NCBI RefSeq assembly: GCF_964204645.1
Contig: NC_134029.1
Location: 4,845,001-4,909,000, forward strand
From: Tubulanus polymorphus
Lineage: Eukaryota > Nemertea > Palaeonemertea > Tubulaniformes > Tubulanidae
DNA: 64,000 nucleotides
Direction of reading: 5' to 3'
The translations under genes and the position numbers were made by a program. Under the pieces are notes generated by a model, which made no database searches, was not told where the DNA came from, and saw only the letters and a list, made by a program, of their open reading frames with translations. The first letter of the stretch is position 1. Every line of letters starts with the position of its first letter. Below, in pieces: positions 1 through 13,000 of this stretch.

Positions 1-1951
1 ACGAAGTTTGCTTCTGAATGACTTTTAGTCACAGTTTATTTTCTCAATTTATCACGAAATGCGGTAAAAGATTGGCTTTGCTGTCATAACTGCTTCCTGG
101 TTACAATGATTTCTGTTTATGTATTCGTATGAAATGTTTGCGAAAGTCTGACCCGCCATAACCGGGTAAAAACGAAACATCGAATAAGAGAAGACTGAAG
201 TAACGGAACGACGATAAGATGGTAACTTTTCGACTATATGTCGATTCCCCCATTTCGATGGCGGAAAGTGTGATGTATGTACACATCAATAATGTTATAA
301 CCATGACGGACACAGAAATACAACATTGATTCCCAATCGAATCGATACGAGTCCGCGTAGGGTCTACTCGACGTAAATCACACAGACTATACACATATAC
401 ATGTGCTGGACGCCTCGTCTGATTTGGTGTTATTTAGCCAATTAACTAAGGACATGATTGTGAATTAGGGGAACCTTGATTAACGAGGCGTGCTTATCAT
501 CCGTGTGTGAACATCGATCAATCTTGTGCAAACCCGGACGTCATTTTTCGCCATGACGGACACCGACTTTTACCGCCAATTATGGCGCCACGACCAGTCC
601 TTTTAATCCGGGTGATTTGGCATCAGAAATCGAATTCATCCTTCTGAAACAGTGAAAAAATGCTCAGGAGAAAAATAGGCGTAGAATCAAACTCTGTTTG
701 GCTGAAACCTGGTCAATATGGTATCAAGCATTTCAAATGGTCAGGCTCAGTCACTGGTGACTCTCGTTGGATCAGGTTATTCACGGGCATAAATTCTATA
801 TAGAATAACAATCGATTTAGAACGTAAAATCCTTTAGAAAGATAGCCGAGATTTTCCTGGTATTATACACAAATTCTCGTTTCGAAAATTGACAACAGAT
901 TGTATTGAGTCGTCGCGACGCCGATGGTGACGAACTTCACTCTTTCTCGTACTCCAATTGCCTGGGGATCGCAATCTTTAGAATTCATATTATCCGGTTG
1001 TCGATTGGAAATTAATTTCCATCTACTTTATAGTTCAAACCTAGCGAAGAAACCTTGAAACATGCGAACAACGAAAGTTCAATTGAGATAGCGATCTGAC
1101 GATAATCTTAATAATTCTTTTCACGAATTTGTACATCGCTTCGTTTCGCCGGCGCTCGCACAGACTATTCAGACACGATTTTCAAAGGATTGGCATTTGA
1201 TTAATTCTGGTGTCTAACACACATTCATATATTCAATTTAACGTTCAGATTTGGTTGAAGATTATTCGTGGCATTTGGCAGATCGAACTGACCGTGCACA
1301 AGTGCCGTACTCCGGATCAGTAATTATGAACTAGTGAGCTTCCTCTTCAATACTTTGCTTGACGGAAATTGACATTTTATCAGTATTACCCGCGTGTGTA
1401 TTCACCGCTACTCACTAATTGTACGGTAAAATACGAAGATGATTTCTTTCTCGCCGAAGCTTAGCGCAATTTCCGGTCAACCAATACACTTCCGGTCATC
1501 GGTAAGGGTTCTGTTTGGTCTGGCGTCGTGAAAGAGTTCCCTAAAGGTTTAAGGTGTTTATCCCTGACGCCAGAAGAACGCGTTAGTCATATCGCTGCTT
1601 TATAACGAGACTAGCGACGAGTCTATATGCCCGATGTAGGAGTAGGAAATGTCGTTGTGCAGATACCCGGATGTCATCGTTCATATAAAATGGCTTCTGC
1701 CAAAGTGATCAAATCAGCGACTACACGATTCTGATTATACGATCGGGATTAACCACTACCGCACCGACGCTTCCACATGCCAGGGGCCGATCCCTGTGAT
1801 AATCAGACCAAAACCGGCGTTACATACTGCGTGGCACTTTGACCCATTTTGTAAATTGAGCGTCGTTCTGGGAAATTCTAGAAGATTTTACGTTCGAAAG
1901 GGAAATAAATCAGAAGGAAAAAAATAAGGAACTCATTTCGACTTTGTTCAG
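1..1951. other. No gene recognised (upstream of nAChR)
   Basis: AT-rich, non-repetitive sequence. Only short open frames without family resemblance or convincing splice context were seen on either strand. It may hold the promoter or 5' UTR of the receptor gene to the right, but no promoter motif could be defended. Confidence 0.5.
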
Positions 1952-2027
1952 ATGATTCCAGACATGAAGGCGGGATCATGGTTTGTCTTCATTTATCTTA
2001 TATGGTTCTGTTCCGCTTTCCTAGCTG
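1952..2027 (+). CDS. Candidate signal-peptide exon of the nAChR gene
   Basis: An ATG at 1952 (in-frame alternative at 1964) opens a 25-codon frame with a charged start followed by a hydrophobic run (SWFVFIYLIWFCSAFLAG), which looks like a signal peptide. A donor-like G|GTTTAC follows at 2028, leaving phase 1. That is the phase expected for the first exon of alpha7-type receptor genes, whose second exon (about 140 bp) returns the frame to phase 0, the phase in which the exon at 8124 starts. The second exon was not found, so the link is inference from phase, orientation and position. A chance hydrophobic frame remains possible. Confidence 0.3.
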
Positions 2028-5000
2028 GTTTACTGCGGTTTCATCGCGCGCCATGACAAAATTTTTGATTAATCGTTTGGTTCCAAATACATTTATTCAT
2101 TTCCGGCAAACTATATTTCAAAACCACGACGTTCGAATGATGTTTACAACAATGAGGAAGATGTTCTTCAGATTTCGACGAAAAGGTTGTGGTCATATAT
2201 CATCTACATGATGATGTATACATAACATGAAATACGAATCTGTTTGAATTCAAAATGGCGGATCTCTTGGTTAGTTATGTCTGCACGTAAATTAGACACA
2301 GCCTCGTCAGTTTATACGCAGGGAAAATCTTTTGAAACTTGGGTGTCGCCTGAATATCGGTTAATAGACCATTAGATGGGTTCACACACCTTCCGACTGT
2401 CAATTGGTTGACGACCGCCGTTGGAACTAATGGATGATAGACGTGTTACTGTGCAATATAAAACTGACAACGTTAAAAAGACACACGGCAATTCCAGTAG
2501 CGTTGATGAAAGGAGAAAAGAGGGAGAGACTCTAAGATTGCCGCAGGTCTTCTCATCAGGTGTGTACATACCGTTATGACCTGGGGCGTCATCCTTGGCC
2601 ATTGCGGTGTCTGATTTTGCGATGGAAGATCGTTTCGAGGACGACGTGGAAGTCAGGTGTGTTATAAGTCGCTAACCTCGTTGTACATGTATATACGTGA
2701 GGTGTCTATGAAAAAGGTTACACGGTGCTCGTTTGCTTTCGTAAAAACCGATGAATTCTGCCAATTAATTCGAGAAAGCCAATTGTTGAATGGTACTTTA
2801 TACGGGACGACCACATACTAGTATAGTACACTCAGTAGCGATCGTTTTCCATCCAGAGTGTGTTATTGAAAGACTATTTGACCGAGTATTAGCACCTCTG
2901 ATTCTGTCCTCTATCACACCTCATTAGCCTATAAAAACTGATTGCAATTTCGTCATATTCGGGGGAAAAGTGTAAAAAAAAGTACGCTAGAATGTTCCGT
3001 CCAACGAATATGCCATCACGGAACATTTGGTACCATTCGAAAGCTCGCTATCTTGGCTCCAGAGAATCAGGAATAAACTGACTTGTTCTTTAAAATTCTT
3101 GTCGACGAATAAAGCACTCCATTTATCCAAAGGTCTCGGCCACTACGTGCTTTCAAAAGCTTCGGGTTGAAGTCGCAAATTATCCCTTTCTCAAACTATT
3201 CGCCGAAAATCGATGAATACACGTCCAATTAATTTGTACTTATCGATTTCACTGTTGTCCATTATTTTCGTTTGGCGCTGGAAATCTAACCTCCATTTGT
3301 TCACTTACGATTATCTTTTTCTCGGTAAATTGGCGACGAATTGATTTCTGATTGCGTCCCGAACACGTGTTTCTGGTCGTATTCTATCGATTTCGGATAA
3401 TTGCTTATTTTCATACATATAGAACGTAATTAAAAAGAGTCGAAAATAAGTCCTAAGTAGATGTATTTGTATTGACCTTAATGTCTCGTGCATCGACGTC
3501 ATTTTGAAATTAAGTATTTCTGAGATCCTCGTTGCGGGTATCCGACGAGCAGGATCATTTATGCATAGGGAAATGGCAGTTTCGATAGAAAAATACACAT
3601 CTTCAAACAAGAATCCTTTGCACCCTATAAATCGTAAATGTCCAAATAACAATTCAATCCAAGAAACCCAAATCTACGTATTTATTCATCGGCCATTTAG
3701 ATATTCGACGTATGTCCATGAAGTGGGTGGCTTGCGGAACCCCACGACTTGACGATACTCCGTAAGTGCTTCTTTAGCCGACCAAATGCGCCCCCATATC
3801 GAGGATCTCGATGATTATGTAAATAATTCAGCCACCGGTCAAAAAGGTGACGTCCTTGAAGAGGCTGAGTCTATTTGATCTCGGTATTTGTAAAAATAAT
3901 CTAATCCTTGACCCGATCATCAAATCACGCGGTGCTTTTAAGCGTCAGGTTGAAAGAAGCATAATTTGGCTTATTGAAGATATGGTGGAAATAAGACACG
4001 AGCGAAAAAAACTGTGTTGACTGTTAAGTGGTTAGGTGATAAATAGCGTCAGTGATTTCCAGGTGAGAGGGATGCAATCATTGATGGTTATTGACGGTTA
4101 CTCCGTCGTATATGAGCCGTTCGGGTGCGTGGTAGCATCGATCGAACAAGTCAAACTCGGAAAGATGGACATTTCCTTCACCGCTTCGACTAATAATATA
4201 TGATTGGTTATCCTACCCGATGGTATGATGAGCGGTGAACGCAATCTTCGATAGCGGGATCGAGTTTGCGTGAGATGTGCGATAACTGATCGAGGAGGTA
4301 GAGCACTATTATGGTCAGAAAAAGTATCCCAGCATTTCATTAACTTTTTTATCGCTGCTATCAGTAGTAACTATGATATCGCCTGTATTGATCGGCCACG
4401 CGGTAATGGTGACCTATTTAGTCACACACCACTAAGTTGTAAATACAGTATCGATAGTTGATCATGTCGTGATCGTGATCAATTTTCTATCTTTCCGTGT
4501 TCCTGTCTACAGGTCGTAACACCGAATGGGTTTCTTATACAAATAACTTAACCGGCAATTGCAATTCGAAAGCTCGAAGAGAACGCCCTCTGGTGATATA
4601 AGAATAAAATTTAGATTTTAAAGAAAAACCCGGGAGCCGCGACGCTAGCTGTCCCGCCAGAGGTCGTGACGAGCACTCAGACGTGATGTTGTCAAAATTA
4701 ATTCGTTTTGAAACTACTTTGAACTAAAAACATTTCGTTTAAGGTTTCACCACACCGAAAATATAGTTATTTCTGAATATGTCACCTCCGGGCCTCCGTA
4801 AAATGTGGAATGAATTGAACACGGAAGACCGAGATACTACTAGCGAACCTGGTGCATCCTCGCTTGCCATAAGTGGAATCGTCGATTGCGACACTAACGT
4901 TGGAGCTTCCCTATTGCTTCAGCAATTTCTAAATGCTATTTCTCATCGTCTGGAATCGAAAAGGATTTTTGCATTTAGAATCTTTAAAAGGTTTCGCCGA

Positions 5001-8000
5001 TTCGCTCAGACGAAGCCTACACCACACTACCTCGACAATCACTGACGATGTCAGATGAATTCGAATGTTGATTTTTTTTCTTACGTCAAACGCACATGAC
5101 TGACTCACTGTAAAATGCGCTAGAAAACAGTTACCTTCGATGGAACACCGATAATTTCGCGTAGTGCTTTATTCAAATTAAGGCTCGTTCGGCTGACTAA
5201 GACGCGTAGAACGCTCCATTCAACGAGGCCGCTTGTTGCAGTTATCGTGAATGAACATCCATCGGATAAAAGATTATGTGGTGGTGAAAGGGAAGTAATA
5301 GCAGTCTGGCAAGTGTCGTCAAGTTTATCGACGAATACTCACTACTTTTAGTCTCTTGTCTAGCGTTACCAATAGAATGCCAACGCTACAGAACGAAACA
5401 AGAATCACCAAAAACTTTAGCTGACTAGCAAACGTTGAATTTAAGTAAAAACTAACTTGCTTATGATAGTGATGCATGGCCGGTCTGACAGGGATTGTCT
5501 CGCTATGCCACCATTGTTTATGACGTAACCTACGGATTCGGACCAGATACTTAGTTATCTCCGTACATCGTATTTCATCCCGTGTATAATGGCTGATAAA
5601 ACCTTAGGTTGCTGTATTAATAGAATATAGAATGAAGCAATCGCTATCTTCCGTTTAAAGTAAGAGGTTGCACAACATCAATGCGATCTACACGTCTTTT
5701 GATCTTCTATTTGTCACTAAGAACTTTAGTTAATGATCATAAGAAAAAGTGCGTTACTTTTCTTTTTAAGTCGAGTTGCGATCAACAGATTCTCAATGAA
5801 ATGAGAAGAAAGATTGGTCTTAAGTGCATTTGGAACGTTTTGATTTAGCTTCAATTGGAATAAGTACAAACACAAAACGACATGTTTATATTAGTCTACT
5901 AAACAGGCCTTACTTAGTCCTACCGTACTCCATGGATGTAACTAATTTTCCTAGATGTCAGACGGAAAACCGTTGAGCTTCTCAATAGGCTGAATATATT
6001 ACCACAGTTAACCGCCTTCTGCTCCAAACTGCGTTTTCAAGACGGTTCTTTGTGCTTTGAACGTTCCCTATCGTCGGTATCAAAATAACTCAACCTTAAG
6101 GCCTCGGAGAACTGACCAAATTATCTATTTGTTTATTAAATGTTTTTGAATTGATTTGATATATTTGCACAAATAATTGCTACAGAGATTATAAATGACA
6201 AAACGTTGTATTCGGTGTCACAATGATTTATTGGAGAAATTTGGGAAAAAACAAAAAAGCTTACGCTAGTCTCAATCCCTCACTACATACACTCGCGTTC
6301 TAGCCCCTATACGCACACCACAGTTACCTGATACACTTGTAAAGGTACAACGTAAATAAATATGTTCAGAACGCACAGATTTCTATTGATAGATTCACAG
6401 ATTTCTATCAAGAACGAGAAATACGTATAGTTTTTGAACTGTTACGAGATTTTAATGTTGTGACCTTTTTCTGATTAGCAGTAAGTTTTCGGGAGAGATC
6501 GGGTACACCGCGTCATGATTTGTCTGATCGGATCAGATGGCAACGGTGTATTTACACTTAGCGACAATTATCCAGGCAGTTGCCACAGAAAATTTCCATT
6601 CGATCGGTTCGACGTGACTGAATTATTAAACATAAACCTCATCGACAGTTTTCTGGCTGGATGTTGAGTGCAAACCTTCGGATTAGAATTTACATCATCT
6701 CCTCATTTTGTTGCTGCAGGTGCTTTGAATTTAATAAAGACGCGTTTTGAAATTAGTCGGTATTCTAAGCGAGAAAAAGAAAGACCCCAACAGCGATATT
6801 TCTGGTTGATTGGCTTGATTGCTTCGTCGTACAGCGGAATGTTGATAACACAGTGTTTTAAATATAATTCATTAAGTCCTATTTAAATAAAGCATCGGTG
6901 CCTTATTGAATTAGTTAATTTTCCGGCTCAGACGCTACTGCGATAATGACTTTTAACAGCTTTCTTTCAACAATTGAAAACTTCAGCAGACGTTGTACAT
7001 CTACTTCCCGATATGATGACGTCACAGTTATGTTTACTACGTGATGTGAAGTTATTCTTTATTTCTGTAAATGAAATTCACTAGATGTCACAAGACATCT
7101 CAGGTAAGTGGCAGAGTTACATACAATACAAATGGATTAAACTTGTCGTGAGCAAATGTAGAAGAGAAAAGCCAAAGAATGCAGTATATCCTGTAAATCT
7201 AGATGTGGAATACCTGTCTCGGATTACTCTTATGAAGTTAAGATGTTTTCTTATAGCTTCCGCTCTTTGAACTAGAGGATTTTCTAGTTCGAAAAATCCA
7301 TTTGCGATTAAGAAAAATCGTGACGAAAAATACCGTTCACTTCAAGCAAGGCATTTGAGACTTTATTTCAGATGTGCTTCCGAGCCATGAGAACTCAGCG
7401 CAACTTTTTATAACTTAATTCTGACTGGTGAATAAAACGACTATGCGACCCTCTTATACGTAATGTACATTCAAATGATATAAAGTTTCATTCCTTTCAA
7501 TGTTGCAGGTAGAAATTGAAGGCGAGACATAGATTGATACAAATCATTTTCGATGCCTCCAATTTCCATCCAACCAACAGCGGCCACCCGACGCAATAAA
7601 TCTAATAACCTATTCGATATTAAATCGTATAGAATCGAATCGCTTATAGAAAATAGTGTGAAGCAATCAGTAAAAGGCCAGAGTTGATTACGAGATACGA
7701 ATATGAAACTGCACCCGCAAAGAATACCTTCGATACGACAACAATAACGGTGCCACGGCGTATTGACGCCAGTTGAAAAGAAATAGCACTGCGCACACGT
7801 TGTAAACTCGTAACTGCGTTGGACTTTTTTTATTGCATTTACTTTAGTTTGTGGCGATGAATACTGGTTGAAATATCGGAACAATACCACAATACCCTGC
7901 TACTACTATCAGCTCAATTACTTCACTACTACAGAACCTTCAAGATAATGATTTCCCATTCACAAAATTACATCGACCGTCGAAGAAAACAAGGATTTAA

Positions 8001-8123
8001 TCGTCAATTTGAAGTCCCTGTGGCATTTACGGGGGAGGGGGGTGATTGGTGGAGGCATTTTTTTCTGGAAAGTAATTGGATGTAATTCTGTTAATGTCTT
8101 TGAAATATTTTTCTGATTTTTAG
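2028..8123 (+). other. Putative nAChR intron(s); no other gene recognised
   Basis: About 6 kb of AT-rich sequence. The expected N-terminal ligand-domain exon (RxLL...RPV...LxQI-type residues) was looked for and not recognised. A perfect CRE-type octamer TGACGTCA lies at 7017-7024. The open frames (for example 4779-5045 on + and 7471-7890 on -) show no family features. Confidence 0.4.
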
Positions 8124-9910
8124 GATGAAGTGAATCAAGTTCTCACGACAAATGTTTGGTTGGAACAGGTTAGTACGTTATAACTAATTAGGGTTTTCTG
8201 ACTTTCGTCGAAAACCCTCTTGAAATTCTGTTGATTATTATTATTATATATTTTCCGCCGATTTCGTCAAATAAAATTCATCTTCATTCAGATTCGGCAA
8301 CTGACAGCTTCGAAACGGAATGTATAAATTGATACTGTAATAACGGTCTCTCTGAACCAACAGATTGTCTGAATGTACTTTCCATCCTATTTGAAACTTA
8401 AAATTACTTATTAGGTTACTGTAAATAAAGAATTGAATTGAATTGTTAGACAACAAGCACCGACGAAATAACAGTTTGTGACGTCATTTAGTAAGTAAAT
8501 AAAGGAGGGCTCCGAGAATTTCCAAATCACGGGAGACTATACTGGGTTAGACCATTCAACCAAAAAGAGGAATGCTCTGATAATATCCAAATCATCTCAT
8601 TTTATTTTTTCCATCGAATACCCGGTTATTAATTTTTCCTTTCGATCACATGCATCCAGAAAACCCGTTATAGCTGCTTTGCAGCTATATTTCTTACTAA
8701 ATTTTGATCAACAATTCTATACGATGGGTAACGATAGGTTGACTTGTTTTTCCTCTTTTCGAAAGCTTGATATTTCCCCGTACATGATAAGTCATTACTT
8801 GTTACTTGCTTGGCTCCACTTTACCGCAATATGAGAAGAGCGTGGGCCAACACAGCTTAATCAACGGCACCACCGAGCAATTAATGATTTCTATTCGACG
8901 TTGCGAAGAACTAGTGAATGATAGGGGGATTAGGGAATGGAGGGTGTAAGGCCAATTGCTTACTGATTGGGGATTAATGCAAAATTACATGCAATTTATC
9001 AGATATCGCACAAAATCGCTCGTAATGATAATCTTAACCTTACATTTCCACGTGTGTCGTAGGTAGAAAGTTAAGGCTAATGAAACGTTTGCCTTCTAGT
9101 CTCTTCGTCTATCTATCAAATCTTACTTCCAATATCAGAAGTTAAGATTAAGAATTTGTAGCGGTTCGTATTGACGATAACAGTGTTCGATTGGTGTGAA
9201 CAGAAGAGCTGGTGTGAGCATAGAACTATAACGGAATTCTATGGTGTGAAATGCCATCCGTCATTCTCGATACGGAGTCTATCTTTTTATAGGCTGGGCA
9301 TATGTGTTTGTAAAACGATCTTCTGTACCTTGATATAGTATGGGTCGCCAGTATGTCTGAGTTGGTCGATGACGAGGTCGTGCCGTCCAAAAAGTAGATG
9401 TGCTAGTGAAACTAAATCATATATGTGAAGTCTTAAGTTCATAAAACATTTGCATAATCTACAGGTTTAACTTTCATATTATAGTCCTTAATTTCTACAC
9501 CAGGGAAATCTTTAAGACATTTTGGTATTCCTGGCCAACCCTTTCGGAATGTCCTGTGGTTGTATCCCGATGGACAGATCAGTGTCACGTCTGGAGACGT
9601 CCTTCGTTCAAGGGGAATCTGGTGGAAAAATTAGCCATATTTGCCAACGAACTGCCGCATGTCCTTGAACGGTGGATAATATTGTCAATTACGTCACGGG
9701 CCCCGATTCTAGGTTGTCCCTGCACTGAACCGTTGCCACGTTACCCCGTTGGAACATGTCACGTACAAACAAGGAAAAACATGACGCATTTTCCTGAGGA
9801 TTAGAATTTAATCTCTTTCAACTATCGAAAGTTCAACATAGACAGTAAACGGGAGAAATAAAGAATTGTTTTTCGTATGAAAATTTGCTTGAATGCAACA
9901 GAATTGGAGC

Positions 9911-9957
<47 letters not shown>

Positions 9958-10047
9958 CCGTCTGTCCGTCTGTCCGTCTGTCCGTCCGTCCGTCTGTCCG
10001 TCTGTCCGTCTGTCCGTCTGTCCGTCTGTCCGTCTGTCCGTCTGTCC

Positions 10048-10088
<41 letters not shown>

Positions 10089-13000
10089 CCTGTGTGCCTG
10101 TCAGTCAGTCGGGTCTCTCTGCCCATCTGTCTGTCTACCCATCTGCCTTTTTGCCAATCTGTACCTGTCTGCCAATCTGCCACTTCAACTCGACCTCCAC
10201 CTTCCATTAAGAACTGTACAATAATTAGTGGTCAGACCTGACTAGTTTCTGAAACGCTTTACTCTCGTTTTTTCACGTTTTTGTAATGCGTTTATCACTA
10301 ACGGGGGCGAGGTTTTTCTCTGATGGTGTTTGTTTTATATTGAATCAACTCGTCACTGTGTCTTACCGATTGATAATATCACTAACGACTGTAGATCCGA
10401 CTGCAGTGCGCAAACTGGACGACATTCTTATTAGATTTGTTTGTTTGACTGATTCAATCTTTATTTCTCCCGGCGGGCTATACGTGAACGATAAACTATA
10501 TATAACCTGTCCCCAGGAGGCTTAAATCTGTTGTCATTTCCGCGCGCCGCGTATATACCAACATTTTCAGCGTAAAATTGATATCCAATCTCACGCAGTT
10601 AACTACTACGAAGTAATATCCGTCACGTCATCCATCTTCGTTTTTATTTAACATCACTGGCCGCATAACCCAATTCCACTAATTCGAACACCACGAAATG
10701 TTTAATAGATAGGAGAAAAACATGAATAATGTTAGAAAGTATTAAGAGCAATGATCTCATAAGGGTTGGAAAAGATCGCGCGAAATTTCGACCCGAACTC
10801 GGAAACTTTCATATGTTTTCTGCTCTGCTTTTTGACGATGTATTCCATGGCGGAATGATACCTACATGTGTATATACACCGTCATCAGTGTAATAAGGTG
10901 AAATCATCTCGAATTTCGATGGTCATTATTTAGAAATATCCGTCGTGTCTCTTTATCTTGCAGGAATGGATAGATGAAAGATTGAAATGGGATCCGGCTG
11001 ATTACAATGGATTGCGTGTTTTACGAGTTCCATGCAACAAAATATGGCTTCCAGATATTGTGCTTTATAACAGGTAATTGTAGATTCATGCGGTTGTTAT
11101 TAATTAGTATCGCGTTGCCTGGTGTCTTCGTTACATATAGTGACAATCGTCATTCGTGACTACAAGGAACTTGAGGAAGGTAAACAAGTATGATTTCATG
11201 GAAAAATGGTATGTCATCAGAAGCGGGTATTGTACGCGTGATTCCGGTCTAATTGGATCGGTTGGCTATCTTACCGCTGCGCACTGGAGCCCAGCCCGAC
11301 GGGCGGTGCGAGGTTGACTAAGTAATCAAACCAGCCCATAAATGCCCAAACCTCGATCAACTTAGATCTCCAGTCAGCCTACGCTTCCTTTGTAATGTGA
11401 TGATATAATACTGGCGTCTCTTGCGGATAAATCACTCCTAATACTAGTTTATTGTGGCCATTATTTGTTGATAGCAGTTCTCCGGACAATAGGCTGATTT
11501 TTCCCTGTACAGACATTCAGCCTTTATCATCTGAATGTTTGCCGATAAACCCTTGATCATCGTCGTCATGGCACTGATTTATCAGCTTTATCCCTACACT
11601 AACCTTGCTGATCGCAAAGGACCGGAATAATTGTTATTGTACTAAATGCTACACTGGACATTCTCTCACTGGCGGATAACTCCAAAACAATTGAAGTATA
11701 TGAATTGAAGGCAACCCTGTTCACATTTTGGCATCTTGAGGTCAGAAAGTTATGATTTGGTGACTGTTCATTATGCATTTTCAAATAGAATCAATAAACG
11801 TGAAGACTGGCAACGAAGCCTTAGTATAGGGTATTTTGATTTCATCAAAAATGCCCGTTTTCGTTATACTCCTTGCGTAGTAGCTTCATCGAGTAAAAAG
11901 TGACTGATTCACCCGATGCACTCACTAGCTACGAGAACTCGTAGTTCAAATAAAACCAAGTTAATCTACAAAGTACTGCCAGTCGTCACATTTACTAATT
12001 TGTCATCACGTTAACACGGCTCCTCTATACGAGCCCTCAAGAAATCAAATCTTGAAATAAATCATGACAGTTAAGTCCAACGAAGACGACACGGCATAAC
12101 ACGTGAACAACTCGTTGGATCTCGGACACGTTTTTCCCAAAACCATGTTTCTCGTTTCCGGTAAGCGCACGTGACGCGGGGAACGCTCGGAAACATGTTT
12201 TACAGTCTCCTGTTTCCGTGTTTCCATGTGACGTCTGCGTTGGGCTTAGGATTTCACCATAGAGAAAGAAATGTGTTCATCTCCAATTGTTCAAATCGTT
12301 ACAATGAACAGTCGTGGAACTGGGTCCTAGCGAATAGATAACTATTATTTCCGCCTATACGTATATTTTCTCGCCCGCGATCTATAACTATGATCGATGC
12401 AATAATTGAAGACGATTAGAGACTAGCGCAGATTGGTTCCACCAGTTATGATTTATGATAATCTCTCAACGGCGTTCTGTTGCCTCGTATAAAACACCCC
12501 GACGACGTCTGCAATTATAGACAAAGTCAGTCGTGTTTTATGTGTAGACTTAATAGACGAGAAAAGCCGTAATTACTATAACTCAATCCGATAACCATAT
12601 GGATAATTTTTACGACGTAATTTTCTAATAAGATACACGGCGCGAAATGAGATTTTGATCACAGATTGTCTGCATTTCTACCGGGCATATCGTAACCATA
12701 TAATTAATTTGAGTGAGTGCCAATTGGTTTTTCTGTTTTAATCAAAATGTTGACTTCCCTTTACCTAACTGCTACCAGTTTTTGAGTCGAGAAAGAATGA
12801 ACTCTAAGGTGTTTAAGTAATTGGTAAGGATCCCGTGGCCACTTCCTAAGCTTCCTTAAAGTACCATTGCATTCTCAGGAATAACGACATTTTACGTATG
12901 TCGGTCTGTAAAAACGGGCCCTGATTTCTACTCCTTAACAGCTGCGGAATCGGGTGCTAAAGAGAGACAGGACTGGTTAAGTGTTGCTAGAAAATGTTTA

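Noticed and set aside
3311-7890. Several 80-140-codon frames left of the nAChR exons
   Set aside because: No domain, signal peptide or consistent splice sites; expected by chance in this length of sequence.
9833-10241. Long Cys/Leu/Ser/Val or Asp/Arg/Thr-rich open frames on both strands
   Set aside because: They are translations of the CTGT/CCGT microsatellite, open in several frames at once.
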